DNA of 64,000 bases from Evansella sp. LMS18 (lineage in GTDB: Bacteria; Bacillota; Bacilli; Bacillales; Salisediminibacteriaceae), in assembly GCF_024362785.1 (NCBI RefSeq), contig NZ_CP093301.1:3286001-3350000 (forward strand). Reading direction: 5' to 3'. The translations under genes and the position numbers were made by a program. The notes under the pieces were generated by a model. It saw only the letters and a program-made list of their open reading frames with translations. It ran no database searches and was not told where the DNA came from. Shown piece after piece: positions 42,208 through 50,470 of the stretch (position 1 is its first letter; every line of letters begins with the position of its first letter).

Positions 42208-44499
42208 ATGGGTACCCGCACATATACATATGCGTTTCTGGCTGTTGCCGGAATCCTGGTTGCTGTTGATGGGCCAGGGCTGTGGGGAGTTTTTTTCCTG
42301 CTGGCTGGTCTGTTTCCTCTCCTCGCTGGTTCCCAGGGAAAAATGAGGAAGGCAGAAGCTGTTTTCACCCTCCTTCTATTCTTGCTTTTTTACTTTCACG
42401 GCGGCTGGTATGCTGACAGGACAACCTCCCTGCTTACGGGTACAGAGACTTACTTTGCCGGTCAGATTATCACAGAGCCTGTCATAACCGGGTCTGGGCA
42501 ATGGTCCTTTCAAATGAAGCTGAATAATGGAGAAAGAACTCAGGTTTTCCTGCAGGAGAATGAAAAACCGCCATTCTTTAATGATTATTGTAATTTCACA
42601 GGAGAGCTCGTACAGCCTGGACAAGGAAGAAACCCCGGCTCTTTTAATTATCGGAAGTATTTAGAGCGGCAGGGAATTAACTGGATAATCAGACCCGATT
42701 ATTCCGAGGGGGCTTGCAGAACAAATAATACAACACTTATGGCTGCTGTTTTAAAATTCAGAAAAGCAGGCATAGAAGAAATTATGGAAATGGATGATGC
42801 GGAAGCTTCATCCCTTATTGCTGCCCTGGTTTTCGGGGAAAGGTCTTTTTTGTCTGCTGACAGAACGGGTGTCTACCAGCAGCTGGGAATCCTTCATTTA
42901 CTTGCGGTGTCAGGTCTTCATACAGGTCTCGTGGCGTATTCGCTTTATTATCTGCTTTGCCGTATCGGAGTTACAAGGGAGAGATCATCCTTCATATTAA
43001 TATCCGTTCTCCCGGTCTATATAATAGTAGCCGGTGGTGCACCTTCTGTAGTACGTGCCTCTCTAATGTGTATGGCTGTACTTGCAGCACGGCAACTCAA
43101 GTGGAAAGTAAAGGCTGTGGATACACTCTCCATCCTTTGTCTGATGCTGCTGTTATATAATCCTTTCTATATTTTCCAGCTGGGTTTTCAGCTCTCCTTC
43201 CTAACGAGTTTCGCCTTGATACTTTCCTATAATATGTATAAAAATGATTCCCCAGTCTTCCAGGTAATTAAAGTAACTATTGTGGCACAGCTTATTTCCC
43301 TTCCTTTGATTCTCTTCCACTTTTATGAAATATCCCTCCTTGCCGTTCCGTTTAATTTAATTTTTATCCCCTTTATATCTTTCTGGGTCCTTCCTCTTGC
43401 ATTTTTAACTACTGCTTTACTGTTTATTTTTCCGGCAGCTGCGTCTGTCAGTTATTATTTGATTTCTTCCACCCTCAGGATTATACACACTGCAGCTGAT
43501 GCTGCTGCAAACTGGCACTGGGATATGCTTGTTTTTGGAAGGCCCACCGGGGTTATGCTTATTCTTATTGTTTTGTCTGTTCTTCTTTTTTTTACTTCTT
43601 TTGAGAAAGCTTCCGGAAAAAATAAAGTTGTTTCCTCTCTAATTGTCTGTTTTGTGCTTTTCCTTCAGCTCATTCATCCATATTTCGATAGTAAAGCTGT
43701 TATAACGATGCTTGACGTAGGCCAGGGTGATGCAGTTGTAATAGAGCTTCCATTCAGAAAAGGGATTTATTTAATTGATACTGGGGGAGCTGTGGTTTTC
43801 GGGGAGGAAACTGATGTATTGAACCGGAAAGGGCCCGGTATAAGGGCTTTGCAGCCGTTTTTAAAGGAAAAAGGGATTAAAAAAATCGACAAGCTGATCA
43901 TCACCCATGGACATCTTGACCATATGGGGGACGGCTGTCATGTTGCCAGGTTGTTCCCGGTAAAAGAAATTTATTTTCCTCAGTCGTCACCGCCCACTGA
44001 GTCGGTTCTGCCTTTACTGCAATGTATGCTGGAAACAGGGAGTGGTTTTAAGCTGGTGTCTGAGGGGAGAGATTGGAAAGCAGGAGAAGCTGTTTTTACA
44101 GTCATAAGTCCTGCCGGAAGTGAAATTACTGAAAATAACCGTTCCGTTGTATTGCATGCTGTGATAGAAGAGGTTGCTTTCTTATTCAACGGGGATCTTG
44201 AAGAAGAAGGGGAGAAGAGGCTGATTTCTGATTACCCAGATTTATCAGCAGACATATTAAAAGCCGGCCATCATGGGAGCCGTACATCTACTACGGAAGA
44301 GTTTCTTCAGCATGTCAGCCCAAAAGCTGTACTGATCTCTGCAGGAAGGAATAATTTATATGGGCATCCCCACGGAGAAGTCATCAGCCGTCTGGAAGAA
44401 CACGGTATAGCTGTCTACAGAACCGATATACAAGGTGCGGTAGAAATATCATTAAAGGGAGGGCGTGCTTATTTCAGGACGATAACCGGAGCCGATTAG
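42208..44499 (+). CDS. comEC: DNA internalization channel protein ComEC/Rec2
   Basis: A 763-residue polytopic protein forming the DNA uptake channel. N-terminal helices and an OB-like extracellular domain (about 65-175) are followed by the competence domain (GILHLLAVSGLHTGLVAY, about 215-480) and a C-terminal metallo-beta-lactamase domain (TMLDVGQGDAVVIELP, ITHGHLDHMGDG, LKAGHHGSRTST), thought to degrade the non-transported strand. GGGAGTGATAA precedes ATG 42208. A 133-nt gap separates it from comEB. Confidence 0.95.
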   Translation: MGTRTYTYAFLAVAGILVAVDGPGLWGVFFLLAGLFPLLAGSQGKMRKAEAVFTLLLFLLFYFHGGWYADRTTSLLTGTETYFAGQIITEPVITGSGQWSFQMKLNNGERTQVFLQENEKPPFFNDYCNFTGELVQPGQGRNPGSFNYRKYLERQGINWIIRPDYSEGACRTNNTTLMAAVLKFRKAGIEEIMEMDDAEASSLIAALVFGERSFLSADRTGVYQQLGILHLLAVSGLHTGLVAYSLYYLLCRIGVTRERSSFILISVLPVYIIVAGGAPSVVRASLMCMAVLAARQLKWKVKAVDTLSILCLMLLLYNPFYIFQLGFQLSFLTSFALILSYNMYKNDSPVFQVIKVTIVAQLISLPLILFHFYEISLLAVPFNLIFIPFISFWVLPLAFLTTALLFIFPAAASVSYYLISSTLRIIHTAADAAANWHWDMLVFGRPTGVMLILIVLSVLLFFTSFEKASGKNKVVSSLIVCFVLFLQLIHPYFDSKAVITMLDVGQGDAVVIELPFRKGIYLIDTGGAVVFGEETDVLNRKGPGIRALQPFLKEKGIKKIDKLIITHGHLDHMGDGCHVARLFPVKEIYFPQSSPPTESVLPLLQCMLETGSGFKLVSEGRDWKAGEAVFTVISPAGSEITENNRSVVLHAVIEEVAFLFNGDLEEEGEKRLISDYPDLSADILKAGHHGSRTSTTEEFLQHVSPKAVLISAGRNNLYGHPHGEVISRLEEHGIAVYRTDIQGAVEISLKGGRAYFRTITGAD

Positions 44500-44507
44500 G
44501 AAAGGAG

Positions 44508-44540
44508 AAAACACACTGCCATCAGGAAGTGTGTTTTTAA
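44508..44540 (+). terminator. Terminator after comEC
   Basis: AAAACACACT pairs with AGTGTGTTTT and is followed by TAA-rich sequence. Confidence 0.8.
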
Positions 44541-44559
44541 ATGGTTCTATGTAATTGTC

Positions 44560-44697
44560 TTAGCGAGTTCCAAAAAATTCAATTACCTGTGCGATAGCAA
44601 AAATGGAAATGAAGAATACAAAAGATACGACAAAACCTACACCGCTGTCTATAAGGTCATTTCTTTTTGACTGTACATCTTTTTCGAAATCATTCAT
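44560..44697 (-). CDS. yqzM: YqzM family small membrane protein
   Basis: A 45-residue protein: MNDFEKDVQSKRNDLIDSG followed by one hydrophobic helix (VGFVVSFVFFISIFAIA) and FFGTR. Sequence and position, antisense between comEC and holA, match yqzM of B. subtilis. GGAGGG lies 7 nt before ATG 44697. Function unknown; probably a single-pass membrane protein. Confidence 0.85.
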   Translation of the reverse strand: MNDFEKDVQSKRNDLIDSGVGFVVSFVFFISIFAIAQVIEFFGTR

Positions 44698-44801
44698 ATG
44701 AAATCCCTCCTGTCACCATTTTAGTATACGGTAATAATAAAAAAAAATCCAGTTTTAATTCAATCAAAATAGTCCCGGATAGCTGACTTTTTTGTAAAGA
44801 G

Positions 44802-44963
44802 TTGTCACCTATAGAAGTATGCTGCATAGGATAAGATAACAAATACAGAAAGAGACAGTTCAATAAAGGATTATCGTTGCAGTGAAGTTTTTCCCGGGTG
44901 CTTCACTTCAGCGTTTATCATAAATGGGAAGAGACAATTACTGTCCTCTTCCCTTTTTCCATT
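44802..44963 (+). ncRNA. Candidate small RNA or leader upstream of holA
   Basis: A possible promoter (TTGTCA 44802-44807, TAGGAT 44827-44832, 19-bp spacing) is followed by a 13-bp hairpin (44875-44913, CGTTGCAGTGAAG with CTTCACTTCAGCG) and a terminator hairpin (44922-44958). No ORF fits this stretch. It could be an independent sRNA or an attenuated holA leader. Confidence 0.4.
44922..44958 (+). terminator. Intrinsic terminator just upstream of holA
   Basis: GGGAAGAG (44926-44933) pairs with CTCTTCCC (44946-44953), followed by TTTTT. It lies only about 55 nt before the holA start, where no upstream coding gene ends. Confidence 0.8.
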
Positions 44964-45013
44964 ATGTTAACACATATGGTAATATGGATAGGAATCAGGA
45001 GGGGGGGCTGAAA

Positions 45014-46042
45014 TTGTCATATATTAACTTAATACAGCGAATAAAGAAGGGGAATTTATCTTCTGTATACCTGCTGGCCGGACAGGAAGATTATCTTATT
45101 GAAGATACACTCCACCGTATAGTGGATGGATGCTTAACGGCTGAAGAAAAAGAGTTCAACCTTTCCAGATACGATATGAAGGAGTATCCGGTGGAAATGG
45201 CTGTAGAAGAAGCTTACACCTTTCCGTTTATGGGCGGTAAACGAGTTGTTATTATTAAAGACGCTTATTTTTACAGTACAGGAAAAGAATCGGCAAAAGT
45301 TGAGCATGATTTGAAGAAGCTTGAAGCTTATCTGGAGAATCCTGCTCCTGAAACAGTTTTTATCATTCTTGCTCCGTATGAGAAACTGGACGAACGGAGA
45401 AAAATAGTAAAACTTGCCAAAAAGAATGGCGAACACTTGGATGGCTCAGCTTTATCTGATAAAGAATTAGGGCAGTGGGTTGAAGAAAGGTGCAGGGAGT
45501 TCGGCACCACCATTACAGAGGAAGCTTCAGAGCTGTTGATACAGCTGACAAGCGCAAACTTAATGATAATGGCTTCTGAGATAAAGAAGCTTTCTATATA
45601 CGCAGGAGAAGGATCCGAAATAACAAAGGGCATTGTGGACAGCTTAACAGCAAGGTCCCTGGAACAGAATATTTTTGCTTTAGTTGATGGCGTTGTAAAG
45701 CAGGAAATAGATAAGGCCTGGAAGATATACCAGGATTTGCTGAAGCAGAAGGAAGATCCGCTGAAAATCATCGCTTTGATGGTAAGGCAGTTCAGAATAC
45801 TTTATCAGGTGAAACAACTGTCAAGGCAAGGGTATGGACAGAAGCAAATAGCTTCACAGCTGAAGCTTCACCCGTATGTTGTAAAACTGACTGCAAATGA
45901 ATCGAGAAGATTTGAGGATGGTGAGCTTCTTAGTCTTCTGGACCAGCTGGCAGATATGGATTATCAGATAAAAACAGGAAAAATCGATAAATTTATTGCT
46001 GTTGAGATGTTTTTTTCCAGACGCAGCATGCCGGTTAAATAA
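45014..46042 (+). CDS. holA: DNA polymerase III delta subunit HolA (YqeN)
   Basis: A 342-residue clamp-loader subunit that opens the beta clamp. Family features are SVYLLAGQEDYLIEDTLHRI at the start, FPFMGGKRVVIIKDAYF and FALVDGVVKQEIDKAW. The C-terminal collar region has ALMVRQFRILYQVKQLS. The start is TTG 45014, directly after AGGAGGGGGGG, giving the family length; an upstream ATG at 44924 would include the terminator. Confidence 0.94.
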   Translation: MSYINLIQRIKKGNLSSVYLLAGQEDYLIEDTLHRIVDGCLTAEEKEFNLSRYDMKEYPVEMAVEEAYTFPFMGGKRVVIIKDAYFYSTGKESAKVEHDLKKLEAYLENPAPETVFIILAPYEKLDERRKIVKLAKKNGEHLDGSALSDKELGQWVEERCREFGTTITEEASELLIQLTSANLMIMASEIKKLSIYAGEGSEITKGIVDSLTARSLEQNIFALVDGVVKQEIDKAWKIYQDLLKQKEDPLKIIALMVRQFRILYQVKQLSRQGYGQKQIASQLKLHPYVVKLTANESRRFEDGELLSLLDQLADMDYQIKTGKIDKFIAVEMFFSRRSMPVK

Positions 46043-46142
46043 TTTCTATAAAGGTAAACGACAGTCACCAATAAAATTGACATAAAAAATACTTGGGAAG
46101 CCGAGCCTTAAAAGAGGCGAAGGATTGCCTTAGTTGCATTTA

Positions 46143-46211
46143 TACTATAATCCTAAAAATTTTATCAGCGTAGAGACGGCTGCATTGCTAAAATTTTATA
46201 CTCTTATAGTA
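46143..46211 (+). other. Long imperfect hairpin between holA and rpsT
   Basis: TACTATAA (46143-46150) and TTATAGTA (46204-46211) enclose TAAAAATTTTA and TAAAATTTTA arms. The 325-bp gap contains no gene. A TATAAT at 46146-46151 and a terminator at 46213-46243 bracket this stretch, so it might be a small transcript. Confidence 0.35.
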
Positions 46212-46212
46212 C

Positions 46213-46243
46213 AAAAAAAGGCGTCCGCCATGGACGCCTTTTT
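46213..46243 (+). terminator. Terminator downstream of holA
   Basis: AAAAAGGCGTCC pairs with GGACGCCTTTTT around GCCAT. Symmetric A and T runs allow both directions. Confidence 0.88.
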
Positions 46244-46321
46244 CGAGTTCTGTACTACTTTGGACAGTAATCGTACATACTATCCATAATCATCCGCACA
46301 ATATATGTATAAAGAGCAAGT

Positions 46322-46355
46322 AAAAAGGCATTCAACCTGTTTTAAGGGAATGCCT
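46322..46355 (-). terminator. Terminator after rpsT
   Basis: On the minus strand GGCATTC pairs with GAATGCC and is followed by TTTTTA. Confidence 0.85.
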
Positions 46356-46367
46356 ATACCGGATTAC

Positions 46368-46634
46368 TTATGCAGATACTTCGTTTAAACGCTTTTGCAA
46401 ACGGGATTTCTGGCGATTTGCTGCGTTTTTATGGATAAGACCTCTGTCTGCTGCTTTATCAATTTTTTTGGTTGCCACCAAGAATGCTTCTTTAGCACCG
46501 TCAACATCATTGTTTTCAGCTTTTGCGTTAAACGTTTTGATAGATGTTCTTAGGTCAGATTTGAATGCAGCATTTTGTGCGCGACGCTTTTCGCTTGTCT
46601 GAACACGTTTAATAGCAGATTTAATGTTAGCCAT
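46368..46634 (-). CDS. rpsT: 30S ribosomal protein S20
   Basis: An 88-residue basic protein binding 16S rRNA. It starts [20 protein letters not shown] and has [20 protein letters not shown] near the end, both typical of bS20. ATG 46634 has AAGGAGG upstream. It is monocistronic and divergent from gpr, as in other Bacillaceae. Confidence 0.98.
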   Translation of the reverse strand: MANIKSAIKRVQTSEKRRAQNAAFKSDLRTSIKTFNAKAENNDVDGAKEAFLVATKKIDKAADRGLIHKNAANRQKSRLQKRLNEVSA

Positions 46635-46808
46635 CCGTTTCACCTCCTTGATGCAACCGTAATAACGTTCCCTTTTACGTGCAACAATAAGGATTGTACC
46701 AAAAGCATTTTTAAATTGCAACAGGAAAATTAACATACTGGGGTAGTTCCCATAAAAATTTCCCTGCCGATGCAGCGATACGAAAACAATAAAGAGGTGA
46801 TTTGAAAA

Positions 46809-47936
46809 ATGGGTGAAGAACTGGATTTAAGCCAATACCAGGTACGAACTGACCTGGCGCTTGAAGCACATGAAATGTTAATGGAAAAAGAAAAACAGCG
46901 TATTGCGGAAGAACAGGAAAACCAGTCTGCCATAGATGGGGTAGTTGTCAAGGAAAGAGAAGAAGACGGAGTAAGGATTACTAAAGTGGATATTTCTGAA
47001 GAAGCTACTGAACAAATAGGGAAAAAGGCTGGCCAGTACTTGACGTTTGAAGTGCAGGGGATCAGGCAGAAAGATACTCAGCTCCAAGACCGTCTGGAAG
47101 AGATTTTCGCAAAGGAATTTAGTTTGTTTCTAAAAGAGCTGGGCATTGAGAAGGATTCCAGCTGTCTTGTCGTAGGTCTGGGAAACTGGAATGTCACTCC
47201 GGATGCTCTTGGCCCCCTTGTTGTAGAGAACCTCCTGATTACAAGCCATCTGTTTGAACTGCAGCCTGAAAACGTGGAAGAAGGCTTCCGTCCGGTGAGT
47301 GCAATTACTCCGGGGGTGATGGGGATTACTGGAATTGAGACGAGCGATATTATTCACGGAGTGGTGGAGAAGGTAAAGCCGGACTTCATCATAGCTATCG
47401 ATGCACTGGCCTCCAGGTCCATTGAAAGAGTCAATACGACGATTCAGATTTCAGACACTGGTATTCATCCAGGTTCAGGGGTAGGGAATAAGCGGAAAGA
47501 GCTGTCTGAAAAGGTACTTGGAATTCCAGTAATCGCTGTGGGTATACCGACGGTGGTGGACGCTGTTTCCATTACGAGTGATACGATTGATTTCATACTT
47601 AAACACCTTGGCCGGGAAACGAGAGAACAGGGAAACCCGAAACGTAAGCTGGCGCCGGCAGGTATGACATTCGGCGAAAAGAGAGTGCTGACAGAAGAAG
47701 ACCTCCCTGGTGAACAGGAAAGAAAGCAGTATATGGGTGTAATCGGCTCTCTTGAAGATAATGAAAAAAGGCAGCTTATCTCGGAAGTCCTGAATCCTAT
47801 TGGGCACAACCTTATGGTTACACCAAAGGAAGTGGATGTTTTTATTGAGGACATGGGCAATGTACTGGCCCAGGGCCTTAATGCTGCATTGCATCAAAAT
47901 ATCGACCAGGATAATGTCGGGGCGTACACTCATTAA
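46809..47936 (+). CDS. gpr: Germination protease GPR
   Basis: A 375-residue zymogen that degrades small acid-soluble spore proteins during germination. The N-terminal propeptide contains [15 protein letters not shown], resembling the self-cleavage site of GPR. The core shows [35 protein letters not shown] and [19 protein letters not shown], the last with acidic residues important in the family. AAGAGGTG precedes ATG 46809. It is transcribed toward spoIIP. Confidence 0.96.
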   Translation: MGEELDLSQYQVRTDLALEAHEMLMEKEKQRIAEEQENQSAIDGVVVKEREEDGVRITKVDISEEATEQIGKKAGQYLTFEVQGIRQKDTQLQDRLEEIFAKEFSLFLKELGIEKDSSCLVVGLGNWNVTPDALGPLVVENLLITSHLFELQPENVEEGFRPVSAITPGVMGITGIETSDIIHGVVEKVKPDFIIAIDALASRSIERVNTTIQISDTGIHPGSGVGNKRKELSEKVLGIPVIAVGIPTVVDAVSITSDTIDFILKHLGRETREQGNPKRKLAPAGMTFGEKRVLTEEDLPGEQERKQYMGVIGSLEDNEKRQLISEVLNPIGHNLMVTPKEVDVFIEDMGNVLAQGLNAALHQNIDQDNVGAYTH

Positions 47937-47950
47937 TTTTTTCTTTAAAT

Positions 47951-48232
47951 TCCACTTTGTTGTTCGATTTACGCTTCAGACGGACGGGTTCTGCGGGCAC
48001 GGCTTCAACTAATTTTTGTCGGCTGAACGCCGGCAAAAACGGCCTTTCAGCTTCTCATGCTTTTCCCGCAAGAACGAGCATCTTCTTCACCGCAAATGCG
48101 TCGAGTTGTCTCGACGGATATTCTACGGAGTTAAGCTGTCAGAGGAAGAGACAGTCACCGCCGTCTTACGCTGCAATGGAAAATTCATGTTCGGCTTTTT
48201 TTCAAAGCTATATATGAAATTCCATTCATTTA
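47951..48232 (-). repeat. MITE-like intergenic repeat, copy E (with internal insertion)
   Basis: Core 47963-48185 begins TTCGATTTACGCTTCAGACG and ends TTACGCTGCAATGGAAAA. Relative to copy D it carries about 85 extra bp (near 48070-48156) with its own small hairpins (GTCGAG/CTCGAC and CTGTC/GACAG). It fills the gpr-spoIIP gap. Confidence 0.8.
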
Positions 48233-48306
48233 GTAAATAAGTGTTCTATCCTGTTCAGCTTGTCATAATTATGTATCAGGACACTGCTGAAGAAAGGATG
48301 GAAAGA

Positions 48307-49494
48307 ATGAGAAAACATCCATACCGACGAAGAAAAAACAGTGCCTGGAACAGGACAAGCATTCAAAAGGGTATCGTTTCCGCTGTTTTAGGAATAATTT
48401 CGCTTTTTTTCTTCAGCTCACTTCTCACTGCCATGGGTCCTGGATATACCCTCTCCTCGTCTTCCATTAATGATGCGAGCAGGAATATCTCCAACGAAAT
48501 GTTCGTTTATATGATGGGCATGGAAAACAGGCATCTGCTGAAGGCCTTGCCGGAAGACCATAAACCTCCTTCCGTAACCTCGGCTGTTTTTGAATTGGCT
48601 ACCAGCATCAATCCGGAAGACCCGCGAAGCCTGCTTGGAAGAGAGCTTCCTGGATTCGCTCTTTTTGACGGAAGAATATTTGCGGCGAGTGAGGAAATCA
48701 GTTATGCGGAAATGCCTGTGGAATCTTCCCCCCCTATGGAAGTACTAATGGCTGAGAGGGAAGCATCAACAGAGCGTCTGGAAGAAATGGACGAGTTCAA
48801 GGAAGCATTATCAGGAGATGAAGAGCTCGAGAAAGTGGTTCATATCATCCATTCACATAACCGTGAATCATTTTTCCCGGAGCTTAAAGATGTAGATGTT
48901 TCTGATCCCCATCAGGCAAACCATGGCACAGTTAATATTACTCTCGCAGGAGAACGCCTGGGGCTGGAGCTGGCTAAAAGAGGGATTGGGAGTGAAGTCG
49001 ATAAAAGTGATATAGGAGCAAAGCTTAATGAGAGGGGCTGGCAGTACGGCCAATCGTACAGGATGTCAAGGGAGGTTCTGCAGGGAGCAATCGACACTTA
49101 CGGAGAATTCGAATTTTACTTTGACCTCCACCGTGATTCCGCAAGAAGGGAAAAAACTACCGTTGAACTTAACGGAGAAAAATATGCGCAAATCTTGTTC
49201 GTCATTGGTAAAGGGAATCCTGGGTATGAGAAAAACCTTATGGTGGCAAACGAACTATTTGAGAGGTTGAAGCAGGAATATCCCGGGGTTGGGAAAACGG
49301 TCTATTCCCCGCCTGTTACAAGCGGGAGGAACGGGGTCTATAATCAGGATATTTCCCCGAACTCCATCTTAATAGAATTCGGCGGAGTGGATAATTCATT
49401 AGAAGAGGTATACCGTTCTGTTGAGGCGTTTGCAGATGTTTTCAGCGATTATTATTTCTCCGGTGCTCAATCGGAAGACGGGGAAGGGGAGTAG
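48307..49494 (+). CDS. spoIIP: Stage II sporulation protein P (SpoIIP)
   Basis: A 395-residue membrane-anchored peptidoglycan amidase/endopeptidase that works with SpoIID and SpoIIM in engulfment. An N-terminal helix (GIVSAVLGIISLFFF) anchors the protein. The catalytic domain contains VVHIIHSHNRESFFPEL, FYFDLHRDSARREKTTV and NSILIEFGGVDNSLEE, with His and Glu zinc ligands typical of the family. Start ATG 48307 follows AAAGGATGG; other in-frame starts lie a few codons upstream. Confidence 0.93.
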   Translation: MRKHPYRRRKNSAWNRTSIQKGIVSAVLGIISLFFFSSLLTAMGPGYTLSSSSINDASRNISNEMFVYMMGMENRHLLKALPEDHKPPSVTSAVFELATSINPEDPRSLLGRELPGFALFDGRIFAASEEISYAEMPVESSPPMEVLMAEREASTERLEEMDEFKEALSGDEELEKVVHIIHSHNRESFFPELKDVDVSDPHQANHGTVNITLAGERLGLELAKRGIGSEVDKSDIGAKLNERGWQYGQSYRMSREVLQGAIDTYGEFEFYFDLHRDSARREKTTVELNGEKYAQILFVIGKGNPGYEKNLMVANELFERLKQEYPGVGKTVYSPPVTSGRNGVYNQDISPNSILIEFGGVDNSLEEVYRSVEAFADVFSDYYFSGAQSEDGEGE

Positions 49495-49498
49495 TATT

Positions 49499-49924
49499 AT
49501 GGGTCATCTCCTTGGAAGAGGATTTTTCCTCGCAACTATTCTGATGTTTGGGTTTATACTGGGGATTTTATACTCTAACCATATATCCGATGCACCAGGG
49601 AAACATCAGGAGAATAACGGGCCAGGTTCGGGTATTCTCGCTTCTCTTAGTAACAGGCAGCCTTATCAGGGATATATACTGAAAGAAACGGAAGATTATA
49701 AAATTGAAATCGAGGACGGGGAGAGTACGGTCATTTATGAACATGATGATGAATCGATAAGAGAAAATCTTATACAGAGGGAAGATCTGAAAAGGGATCT
49801 TACCGGTAAACAGCAGCAGGCCGATGAGGACGCCGGGTATAATTTTTTCTCGGATATGGGTCTCAGAACAGCTGATGCCCTGGAAGGAACTTTCCGGAAG
49901 TTATTCTCTTTTGTAGATGATTGA
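49499..49924 (+). CDS. yqxA: DUF3679 family protein YqxA
   Basis: A 141-residue protein with an N-terminal membrane helix (FFLATILMFGFILGILY) and a hydrophilic outer part. Position between spoIIP and lepA and the general sequence fit YqxA (DUF3679), whose role is unknown; gpr-spoIIP-yqxA suggests sporulation. GGGGAAGGGGAG precedes ATG 49499, only 4 nt after the spoIIP stop. Confidence 0.8.
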   Translation: MGHLLGRGFFLATILMFGFILGILYSNHISDAPGKHQENNGPGSGILASLSNRQPYQGYILKETEDYKIEIEDGESTVIYEHDDESIRENLIQREDLKRDLTGKQQQADEDAGYNFFSDMGLRTADALEGTFRKLFSFVDD

Positions 49925-49934
49925 AACTCTCTTT

Positions 49935-50161
49935 GAGGCTGGGACAAAAGTGTTTGATGGATTGAAAATCCGAACAAGGATAAAGATACCGCTACGGAAA
50001 TACACTTCGCTTTCCTCGGGCTGCTGGTGAGCCTCCTCGTGCTTCGCCCTGCGGGGTCTCACCGTTGCCTTTGCTCCCGAAGGAGTCTACGTGTATTTCC
50101 TCCGCTATAGTGATATTTTGTTCGTATTTTCATTTAAACACTTTAGTTATGTCCCTGCCTC
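49935..50161. repeat. 227-bp palindromic intergenic repeat
   Basis: The ends GAGGCTGGGACAAAAGTGTT and, on the other strand, GAGGCAGGGACATAACTAAA are inverted. Inside, GCTACGGAAATACACTTCGC mirrors GGAGGAAATACACGTAGACT of the opposite strand, so the whole element is a long quasi-palindrome. Elements of this kind are common between genes in Bacillaceae. No ORF is credible. Confidence 0.75.
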
Positions 50162-50200
50162 TTTTCTTTATGGAGAAACGAAGGCTACATAACCTCAGGA

Positions 50201-50295
50201 GAGGGAAGGATTTCAAGAAGGTCATGCGATCGTTACCTGAGTTGTATCCTGCAGCCTCCTCAGGTAACGAAAGGATGTGATTCGTTCCTTCCCTC
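50201..50295. repeat. Nested inverted repeat upstream of lepA
   Basis: Outer arms GAGGGAAGGA (50201-50210) and TCCTTCCCTC (50286-50295) and perfect inner arms CGTTACCTGAG (50231-50241) and CTCAGGTAACG (50259-50269) form a hairpin of about 95 nt. No T run follows. The remaining sequence to 50470 has no feature I recognise. Confidence 0.6.
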
Positions 50296-50470
50296 CTTCC
50301 CTCGACCAAGAAAGCACCGTCAGGTACGAAAAGCTCCATTCGACCCGCATATACCTCAAGGAAACTAAAGTAATTTACACTTCGAAAAAAAGATATTTGA
50401 TGAATAACCGCCATTATTGCTATAATGTTTGTTAGTGTATTTCTCGGAAAACAGTAGGAGTGATGGCGAG

